Source of the DNA: Saccoglossus kowalevskii
Lineage: Eukaryota > Hemichordata > Enteropneusta > Harrimaniidae
Direction of reading: 5' to 3'
Assembly (NCBI RefSeq): GCF_000003605.2
Contig: NW_003149765.1
Location: 988,496 to 1,023,414, forward strand
DNA length: 34,919 nt
In this document: in pieces, positions 1 to 10,300 of the stretch
Numbering within the stretch: position 1 is the first letter of the stretch
Layout of the letters: every line of letters starts with the position of its first letter
Program-made: the position numbers and the translations under genes
The notes under the pieces: model-generated
Told to the model about the DNA's origin: nothing
Seen by the model: the letters and a program-made list of their open reading frames with translations, nothing else
The model's database searches: none

Positions 1-2640
1 TTAGTTTTATGCGTCATCAAGATGGCGGCCCCCATATAGTAAATATGGCATTTATTTTATTATATCAGATGTGCGCCAGCTGACTGTGCAGCCAAGGTCT
101 GAGGTCTGATGCCGTTCGGCGTAGACATTGCGAATTCGCAGTATTGATCTTGCCGACGAGACACACTATTCTGTCAGGCGTTAGTGGAGTCTAATGCAGT
201 TTGGCCGGCGAGGGCGCCACTCACGTCTACATGTCAGGCTAAGCACTAGGTCAAAATCCAACGATAATTCTTTGTACATGTTGTCAATCTCAGAATAGAG
301 TTCCTTAACATATTAATTCATGATCGTGTGAAACGATCTGCCTTATTCCACAGGGAACCCAGGAACTATAATCAACTGTACGAAGTCCCTATGAGCGCGG
401 GGGGGGGGGGGTATTAGCTGGTATCTTGTGTAAGAAATAGACAAGGGATGAAGGCTCCAGCGAGCTCGTATTTTTTAAACTGGAAAAAACATTCGTAATA
501 ACTGCTTACAATAGCATTTTTTCTTTTGTATTTTATTTTGTCAATTTCAGTTGCAAATCGTTTATAATTATTACTTTTCTGTTTTTGCTTTTTACATACA
601 TATCTAATTTTCCACTATGTAATTTCATTGGCCCAGGCATTTGAACTACTTCCTTGTTCCCTGCCATTCTTATATGAAATGTGTTTCGTCTATATGTTAT
701 TATTTGTTTCAACAATGTAAGATGGTGAAATAAATATACAAATCATGTCTTGTTTTATTTCACATTTGGGTTTTGTGTGTTTGTGTTACTTTAGAGTGCA
801 TGGGGAGATTGTAGTGTGAGAAGTAGTTTGGTGACAAATCCTAGGGTTACTGTTCAGAACGGCGGACGGAAGTTCCGTATTTTTATTTATTTACTAATAG
901 CTCGTGCGTAACAAGCACGACGTATTTCTTATTATTTACTTGTGACGCATACGTTATTGGTAAATAATTACAAATGAGTGAAAACAAATTAAGTCGTACT
1001 TGCAACGTACGAGTTATTAGTAATTAAATATACCTACACCGTGCATGTAACGTATGAACTTTTAGTAAATAATATAATTGCGCCGTACTCAGATGGTAAA
1101 CCCATGTACAGACATTATTATCAATTGGACTTGGCCTCAATTACAGCCAAAGTACAAGTCCGGCTCTTCCCGGATGTGATCATTTCCGTGCTAGAGGAAT
1201 GTGACAAACTCTACTTCCTGTTAATCTGCATGTACTCGTGCACAGCCGGTGATTGTAGGATGATTCGGCTTCGGGTATTTTTTTCTTATGAATGCGGATT
1301 CATTGTACAGGTTACAGGAAATAAAAAAGGCATTTTACGTTTTACAGGAAATAAAAATAAAAGTTTCATTTACAGTAAAAAATAGGTTTTTACACTTTAC
1401 AGATAAAGCAATTCCTAATTACATTTTATATTGTTATAATATATTTGATAATTTGTGTTTAAAAATCAAAATTGGAAATTGCGTAAGAATTACGACATTT
1501 AATAAGGAAAGTGTTTTATATGCTTACAAAAAATAAGATCTTTGTACAAATTATGGACGAATAAAATAGCTGATTACATTTTACATATTTTTTTATTTAT
1601 TTAAATTACATAGTACGTAAATAAAAACAATTGATTACAGCTTACGAAAATACCCCTTGCCGACTCTAACTTGAATATTGTACTCACCGACCAGGAAAAA
1701 AATCCAACTGACAATAATGTAAACTGTACATAGGTGGAGAGAGGTTCCATTATGAGTATTTTTCAGGCAAATGTTCTATTTCCAATATAAACTTCAGAGT
1801 AATTATTGTTATTGACATATCTTGAAGTAAATGTTCTTATTCTCATTTTTTTTTTATTTGCAGTAAAGGCCACACTACTTCATACTTGGTTCATCGTACA
1901 ATCGATTACTTGGTAGAATCACATAATAATGTTAAAATAAAACATTCCAATCGATACATTGATCGAAGAGCCGCCTCTAAATTCAGAATAACACTCTAGA
2001 ATATGTATGATGCGTGTTTAATTCGAGGATAACAGTTCGACTATCTTTAAATGTCAAGGTACAACATCCTACATGTAAGAAAAGTGCCTCCATATAATCG
2101 TGGATATTTAGATGAATGTCTATCATCATCTAAAAAAAGAAAAACAATCATATCTGATTTTTTGACACAAATAGCATGTTTAAAGCCCCCCCTTCCCCTT
2201 TCTTCCCGGCAGAAGTTGCGCATTTATTTCCTCCTGAAAATGTTTAAATATCGAATCAATGAAATACAAAAAAACATTAAAGCTTTGGTTTCAAAACAAT
2301 GATTTTCCGCTAAAGGAACTCATGTATTATATGTGGTATTCTCTTGTTTGCGAGGGTCTATCTCAAAACGACAATAAACTGAACACGAAACAAAATTAGG
2401 AATTCTATATAAGTGACAACGCGGACTTCAACTTTTCAGTCCAAGTCCGAAATTTCTAGTAATGGATTCACAGAAACCAATCAAAACAGGGATAATTTAA
2501 TTTTCGAATGTAATTCACTTAATCTTTTTGTTATCCCTGTGACGTTACTGTGTTCTCTTTCTGCACGACTAATGGTATAATAATATATAACTAACGTATT
2601 GACATTATTTCGCAAACTAGTCACTTCGTCAGCCGCGCCT
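1..2640. other. Intergenic, no recognised gene
   Basis: No ORF here has recognisable protein features. Visible items: a YY1-like word AAGATGGCGGC at about 19-29, a run of 13 G at 399-411, and an AT-rich stretch at about 890-1080. That stretch holds three or four degenerate units of roughly 50 bp built around words such as AACGTACGAGTTATTAGTAA. The 83-codon ORF at 2051-2302 has no domain or codon pattern that I trust. Confidence 0.5.
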
Positions 2641-2872
2641 ACCAATATAAGCAGCGCCACCAACGAGCAACGAGCAACGAGTTATTTGAATATGGGGATT
2701 TCCCTGTAAATCCCGATATGGGGTCATTGTCTTTTCGACGTATTTTCCCAGGACTCTTTATTACGACGAAGGTCACTGCGCTTTGTTCTAGTTTTGTCAA
2801 GTATTGTGTTTAGTCTCGTGGTAATGGTTTTTCAAAAAATCACTATAGTTTTTAATGTGAGTGAAGGTAGGT
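2640..2872 (+). promoter_or_regulatory. Possible promoter / 5' UTR exon of the NEMO/optineurin-like gene
   Basis: A more CpG-containing stretch than its flanks, carrying a perfect NF-kB-type decamer and followed by two good splice donors (GTGAGT at 2857, GTAGGT at 2867). A matching acceptor, TTTATTATTCAG, ends at 4083, 23 bases before the predicted ATG. This suggests a non-coding first exon here spliced to 4084. It is inference only: no TATA box or initiator is decisive and there is no transcript evidence. Confidence 0.3.
2694..2704 (+). promoter_or_regulatory. NF-kB/Rel consensus site
   Basis: GGGGATTTCCC matches the Rel consensus GGGRNNYYCC exactly. It lies about 1.4 kb upstream of the start codon of a predicted NF-kB-pathway scaffold. 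The human optineurin promoter is known to respond to NF-kB, so feedback control is plausible. A single 11-mer can also occur by chance. Confidence 0.4.
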
Positions 2873-2967
2873 TACGACTTTTATGTTTTAACTTTGCTGT
2901 GGAAAATGGCGACAGCACCGAGTGACTCCTACTCAATGATTTTTTCGTTATACGTCCATGATTGGAA

Positions 2968-3508
2968 TACAACCGAACTCGGCCAGATTTCGACTCGGCC
3001 AGGAGAAAAATGCACAACTCGGCCAGTCGCCAACTCCCTTGACTACTTTGTTGTCGATTTCAACAACGCAAGTTTACAAACACACACATACACACAAACG
3101 CTACTGGTTCTCCGACATGTTGTTGATTTCAACATTGGCTGAACATTGTCGATTTCAGTGACGCAAATTTTCTTTTCAAAGGAAAAACACAGACATTACA
3201 TCGAATCACAGACATCACATCGGCGACCGTCTATTTTTTTTTTACATTTTACTGTGATATGACAAAAGACACAGCGCTGGCTGTTTCGTCACTGAAATCG
3301 ACAACCCTTTTTTTATTAACAAAGCACAATAGGCATCACTGAAATCGACACCCTTTGACGCCCGTACATTTTTTATATTTTGTTGTGATATGACTCTGAC
3401 AGTCTGTAATACAGCGCTCGCTGTTGCATCATTGACACCCTTATGCACATATGCTGGCCGAGTACGGTCACTGGCCGAGTAGAAATCTGGCCGAGTTCGG
3501 TGGTCACC
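2968..3508. mobile_element. Non-autonomous DNA element with CTCGGCCAG-rich inverted ends
   Basis: The left end has CCGAACTCGGCCAGATTTC and further CTCGGCCAG words (2973-3026). The right end carries the inverted copies (about 3451-3500). CATGATTGGA flanks both sides (2958-2967 and 3509-3518), consistent with a target duplication of 7-10 bp. The inside holds GTCGATTTCA-type words in both orientations, making the whole element a loose palindrome. No transposase ORF is present. Superfamily not assigned. Confidence 0.6.
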
Positions 3509-4106
3509 CATGATTGGACGCCGTAACAGGGCGTGTGGCAAATATCTCAGGCTATAACCACAGTCCCTGTATTATAACTGAAAAAAGGGCGCTTCATATA
3601 TTCACGTAAACATACACTTGGTACCTGAGTCCGTGGTCAGTGTCGGACATTTCAAGCAACCTAAAACACAGTTAAAATGTAATTGTTTACTGCCACATAC
3701 ATGTGCATGCATGGTCGTATTTAGTTTTTAACCCAATTTTTTTTATACTTGGCACTCCTTGTTATTCAAATTTCCGACCAAGTTCTACTAGTAATGATTG
3801 CTGTGTATTCATTTGTTGATTGATTTTTATGAAGGTCGATCGCGACTAAATAATAAAATATATGCCATTGGGAAATATGTGGTGAATTTAAAAGAAACGA
3901 AAACACTGAATGTGTACCAAACTAGAGGCGGTAGGTCAGTAAATCCTGCCTTCCCTAAACATGCGCATGACTCATATACACGTGTTTCCCCTATTACTGG
4001 TCAGTATAATTAGTAAATATGTCATGGCCAATTTTGATAATTGTTATTTCCACTACTGTAATCGTATTTACTTTATTATTCAGTAGTTTTACAATACTGA
4101 TCAGTC

Positions 4107-4341
4107 ATGTCGCAGCAAAGTTCGAACAGATCGAGCACTTCTTCAACAAGCCCCCAGTTGTCTGGATCTTCAACTGGATCAGAATTTATTGTGTTATCTC
4201 GACCGCCTTCGAGTCAAAGTCTACGAAGTAACATATCTAACCCACTGTTATCACCACAAAATGATGATATGTCGTTTGTGATGGATGAAGAACTAATTAC
4301 ATTTATTCGTGGTATACAGTTACAGAACAACCAACTCACTG
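4107..4341 (+). CDS. Coding exon 1: start, LIR-like motif, kinase-binding helix start
   Basis: Starts at ATG in CAGTCATGTCG and ends in phase 1 before GTATGT. It encodes a Ser/Thr-rich head, SEFIVL at residues 25-30 preceded by serines, and the EELITFIRGIQLQNNQLT helix. That helix aligns by pattern with optineurin's EELLQQMKELLTENHQLK. An overlapping hydrophobic ORF from 4019 is taken as a frame shadow. Confidence 0.8.
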
Positions 4342-7300
4342 GTATGTCAGTGTTTATTTTTCAATATTTTAATTTTCTGAATTATGTATTTTTTTCTTAA
4401 ATTATCAGAAAATGCATTCTCAGTTTTATTGCTTTTGTTGGGTATTTCCAATCTTTAGTTTGGAATTAACCACTTACATAGAAACTGGATTCTGGATCGT
4501 CATTGGTGAATTTCAATGACCTTTGACACCCAACACTGGGTTTTCCCCAGCATTGTGTTTTGAACCATTTTAGGTAGCAATCGTTAAATAGTTGACATAT
4601 ATACGGTAAAGTCTTCCTCATAAAACATCAAGTGAATTTATTGTGTATAATATCAGTCACTAATTTTAATTTGAATTAACAAATTGTTTTAAATTATTGC
4701 TTGTTCGTGGGAATAAGGTAAGTTAATTATTGTATGATTTGAAAAAAAAAATGTGAGTGAATTTTTGGGGTATGATTCATTTCCTCAACATTGTTGGGGT
4801 GTGACTGTTTACTGTGTATGTAAAATAATTAAACATTAAATATTTTTAAGAGAGATTTTTTCCTCCTTTGATATATAAATATTGTGTTTTTTCATTGTAC
4901 ATGTATGTTTCATACTAATCTATGCAATTTTTTTCTTTTCTGCATATAATGGGCAGTTGATATTTTTTTTGTTAGGAAATTCTTGATTGGTTTCAGATTC
5001 AGTTATCAATTACATTTTATACTATAATCCGCTTTAATGCAATTGACAAATTCTGTGAGTTAGAGAAAGGGTATATGCATCTCATTAATGAGCCAGATAA
5101 TTCCACTGATCACAAATTTCTAGATATACTAGAACAAGACTGTGGAACAGATGATTAGGGTTTCTCCCATTTTTTTCCCCTATTATCTGTATTTGTAGAT
5201 TCCTAATTTTGCTCGTTTTTGTTTTTTTTCCAAATTTAATAAAAATGTATGCACGGTGATAAATTCAACCAACATACACGTGTCACTTGTATCGATTCCA
5301 TACAAGGATAAAAAAAAATTGCATTCAAATAGAATCTTATCACTTGCCACCATGCATAGACCATATCACAATTCCAAATTTGAGTGCATTGTGGGACAGT
5401 TTATAGTTCAGGTTGCACAAGCTGGTGTGATTTGTGATTATCGGAGGAGTCATTTTTGATCATGGTTTGATTCTGTTTGGACTATCCCATTATGGACTAC
5501 AATTTGGAATTGAGATATTGGCTTTGCTAGAATACGTGCATATCTCATTATCAGACTTTGGTACTTTTCATATTACTGGTAACCACATTTGCTCTTTCAG
5601 TATCACTTTATAACAAAGAGAAGCACACCTAAACCCGAAATTGTATTTATTGTATGTTATATCGTTGAAATATGTTGTATGTTTTGATCATAGACAATTA
5701 TTTAGACGATATAATAACGTCTGTACTAACACTAATTGTAATTAAGATTGTGTCTGGCATCATGGGCATCAGCGTCCTCCCCAGAACAATAGCGTACAGT
5801 ATCGGTTAATTTACATTACAATAACATATGTTAATCACCTTTATTGTATTTATTGTTATGCTAAATTGGGTCTATAGTTTATCCAAAATTTTAACAGTTG
5901 GGAACTCCTACTTTGCAATGCCCAGGGGAGGACCCTTGAGGGGTGTCACATAAAAATTTTATTTTTTATCAAAGGAGCTAATATAGCAATGCAGAATTGA
6001 GACTAAATGAAGCATTGTATTAGTTGGAAATGTACGGCTGATCTGCACTGGCTCGGAAGATGAATTCTGATTGGCTAAAAAAACAAAAAAACTTGTGGCG
6101 TTGAATGCACGTTCATTGTCAGTATTGTTATGCAAATTCAAACTAGCTAATCATTTACAACCTTCCGAGCCAGTGCAGATTAGCCCGAAATGTACATTAT
6201 TTCCATCAATAGGCTCATTTCTACTACTTTTTCTTTTGACAGAGAAATTGGCAGAAACCAATGCATTAATGCAAAACCAAAGCAAGGAGCTTGCAGAGAT
6301 CAGAGATAAGCACAGAGAAACGTTCCAAGAGAATCTCGAAAGATACAACCAAACAAGAACTGAAATTCTGAGTCTGCAAAAGACAAAAAAAGAACTGCAG
6401 GATAAAATTGATCAAGGTGCCATGGATATGGAAGAGAAAATACAGCAGGTGAAGCAGCAGGTAACAATACTGACAAATTGTTATTTTTTAGCATTTTGAT
6501 AAATATTATCATAGAAAGTTAATAATTCTTTTCAATTCTTTAAATTTTTCTGTAATTTTATCAAAATTTGATGTTAATTTTGAATCAGGATTGTTCAATA
6601 TTTTTTTTAGATTATATGGCAGAATATTTTGAAACACATTTTCAGCTCTGCTGTTGATATTACTGATTTGTCCACCTGCATCAACTTTAAATTGTTGTGA
6701 CATAATTTTGAAAATGGAGAGTCAGCTGGTTTTAATACTTTGTATATACGTACATTGGGTGACTATTTTTGTCATTTTTACTAAGATGTACTATTTTAGA
6801 ATTTTTTATTCAAAATGTTTAGCCAATTGCTTTGATATTTTATGTAGACATAATGGAGGAAGCTCTAACAGATTTGTTTAAATTTTCTAGTATTAGTGAA
6901 TATTTTTGTCATTTTTTGGTAAAAAAATGCTATTTTCTACTATACAGTGGAGCTATATCAGCTGACAAATGGAAATGTTTGAATGAGAATTTTCGCTGAT
7001 TGTTACGAAAAGTAACCAGTGTGGTAATAATAAGGTTGAAATAAAACATCAATTTGTTGATATATAATGCATTATGACCTCATTTCACTCTTGATATTAT
7101 GCCTTGTGTAGGAAATGGAGAAACGTTCACAACTTGAAATGGAAATAGTCACACTGAGGGGTGATAAGCAATCACTGGAAGATCTGAATATGAAACTCCA
7201 GAAATCTATTGAGAAACTAACAGAAGAACATTGTCAAATAAAAGAACAGTTATTAGAAAAAGAAAGTGAAATTGAACAGGTACATTGTGTATATACACGT

Positions 7301-10300
7301 ATATATATGTGGGTAGAATTGTCTTTGTTGATATCGCTTGTAATGTGTAAATGCAGAAGAATGTGTAAATGAAGAATGTAAACAATAAACAAAATAATGA
7401 CTTAAAAACAAATTGTTACAATATTTGATTCAAACCATACACTCTGTCTGTCCTATTAGAACCTCATGCATGTATGTCAGTGTCTTAGATGACGTTACTG
7501 TTTAATTAATTTTTATTAAAACAAGGAATCCAACGGGTCTTGGAGGCTTACTTTCAATAGATCTCAGCAAAGTGGCTGCTCTGCTAAGTATGACACCCTG
7601 ATCCACACCTAAGTCGTCCTTTTCACAGAGTAGATGAAAATCGCTGCACCAAGGAGAAACAATTTCAGAATTTTATGGCATCCGTGAAGAAAAAATTTTA
7701 CTAAATTCACTATCATTCCGAGTCATTGGTTCTCAGAATTTTTTTTCATTGCAACAAATTATAGAGACTGAAATACCAGGAAAATGAAAAAAAAATGCAG
7801 AAACTTGTAATTCACATCAATAGTGCCAGAGACTTTATTCTATTCACTTTGTTATACATATCACATGGTGGCAAATGTATAAAACTATGCCAACCAAATC
7901 CATTGTAGTGTACAGGTTATAGGTGCTGAGTACTCCAAAAAATTGAGCTTAGCCAACTTTTTCAATAGTTGACGTAGAACTTAGCCGAGCTCTAATATCA
8001 GAAATGGTTGAATTATTAAATCTACATATGGATGAGCCAAAAATATGGGTGTACTACCGGTAATATGCAAGTGTGGCAGTTTACTAATCTACATAAGGAC
8101 AAAAGACCATGTGCGTGTTTACAGGAATTATGCCACTCTTGGTCATGTGACATGTTCTAGCTTTTGGTTCATTTCTGTGAATATTTTGTTCTTAGCAGAT
8201 TGTAAACTGGTCACACTTGTATTCATATGCAGAATGTAATTTATACAGTATTATTTATATGCTGAGTGGAATTGCTACAGATAATTGTACAAACCGGTAA
8301 CTTGCAAACTGACATTGTCTTGGCTACATAACTGTAGCATCATATTGGATGAGTAGTTGATTCTTTGAGAATTGGAATCGACTCAGATCCTCTACGGCAT
8401 TGTGTGGAGTTGGTTATTGCTACTACACTGCATGATAGGCTATATGATCAGTATATTGTGTATGGTGTTTAATTCACAGTGTCATCTCTAATTTTAATGG
8501 CTTGTTTTATGCCCCAAAACCGACTGTATGGTGTGCCGGGGTAGGTAAGGGTGTGTGAAGTTCTTTGTTTTAGTTAATATATCCATATGTACTTGACATT
8601 TTACTACACTCTCCAACAACAACAATTATGTTTTTTTTTTCTCATGCTAGGTTGTTGTGAGTAAAGACCCTACTGAAGAGGCAGAGATGAAGTACCTTCA
8701 ACAGAAGTGCACTGATTCAATGAACGAGTTACAAGAATCTAAATCTAAATGTGATGAACTAAGTCATGAGGTGTTGAAGTACAAGTCATTGTCTGATCAG
8801 ATGATGGAGGATCTCAAGCAAATACAACAGATAAAATCACAGGTTGAAGAGAATAATAAAGAGCTATCAAGGAAATGTGAAGAACTGGATTTAGCTATGT
8901 CCACGATGAAGAATGAGCTTAGTCGAGTTCGCGAAACAAACAACAGACTGGTTATTGAGAAACAGGATTTGGTAGCTATGAATAATGAATTGCAATCCCG
9001 ACAGTCCTACAGCATGACTTCGGGTAGTAGTGGGCCAGAAAGCTGTTTGAACAATTTCAAGGAACTTGAGAGATCCGTACGCAATCCTGTAGCCACTGTG
9101 GATGACAATAGACAACAAGCTGTCTCGGAAATTGAACATCCACAAGAACAGAAGGGTGATCTTGCCACTGCAAGTCGAGAGGACAGTGAAGTGATCCTCT
9201 TTGATCAGCGAGATCGGAGCAGTAGCGATACCCAAAATAAGAAATCAAAATCCGAGCTAACTGTTCATGATCTTTTAGTTCAGCTGCAGTCTGAAAGAGA
9301 GAAGGTGACAGAATATCAGCAACAGCTACACATTGAACAAAGTAAAGTTACTAGGCTGGAGCAAAATCTGCAAGACACCAAGCAGAGACTACAAGCCAGT
9401 ACCTCTCATTTGGATACCACTGTTTCTCAGCTGCAGCAAGAACATAAAGATAAAGTGAAAAACCTAATGCAGCAACTTGATAGTATGTCAGCCCAGGTTC
9501 AGGCAGCACAAGAGCGGCAGGTAAATACCATTCATGAAATCAACATAATAAATCTAATAACATGCAAATAAAAAATTGATAAGTCATTGTGATCAGGCTT
9601 GTTTAATAGATTAACAATCTGATACATAATGTTGTTTTCATTGGTGATCTATTCAGTTTTCATTCTCTTCCTCAAAATATTATGTTGGATTTATTCCAAT
9701 TCGTCTATTTGAAGTAACTACATTTTGTATTTCATGTAGTTGAGTTCCTGGTGGATATAGCTTCCCTCTCCTTTAATTCAATAAATGTATTGTTGATGGA
9801 AGCTTTATTTACAATGACTTGTTCTCAAGTAGTTTGACACAGTTCGGTTTAGATCCCCCAAAATAATTTACCAAATATTTGGGTTTCAAAATAAAAATTT
9901 TTAGCTTTCTTAGTATTTGATCATTGTTACTTGGTTTTGAAAACACCTACAAAGAAGTAGATATTATTTATAAAGAGGCGTCTTAAGTGGTTTACAACCT
10001 TGTTTCTAATAATAAATTTGCTTCCACAGCACAATGAAAGTTTGGAAAGTACTGGTGACGATATTCAAGCATTGAAGTCTCAAGTTATGTCACTCGTCAA
10101 TGAATTGAGAGACACTGAAATTAAATTGAACGCAACCAGGGAACATATTAATAAATATAGAAATAGGTAATAAATCAGTGCTTTTTTGTATACTCTTTCA
10201 CAGATTATGCAGATTTTATAGTCTTACAGTTCTACGTCATGCAGAAAATGTCTATGCAAAAATGGAAATGTATTTTCACAGAGTTCCAGACATTACAAAT

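Noticed and set aside
2051-2302. 83-codon ORF starting at ATG, rich in Lys and Ser
   Set aside because: No domain, no splice context and no codon signal I can see; AT-rich intergenic DNA gives such ORFs by chance.
4019-4231. Hydrophobic ORF overlapping exon 1 of gene 1
   Set aside because: It overlaps the well-supported frame from 4107, and its hydrophobicity comes from T-rich DNA before the acceptor.
8891-9248. Minus-strand ORFs of 114 and 63 codons
   Set aside because: They are antisense shadows of coding exon 4.
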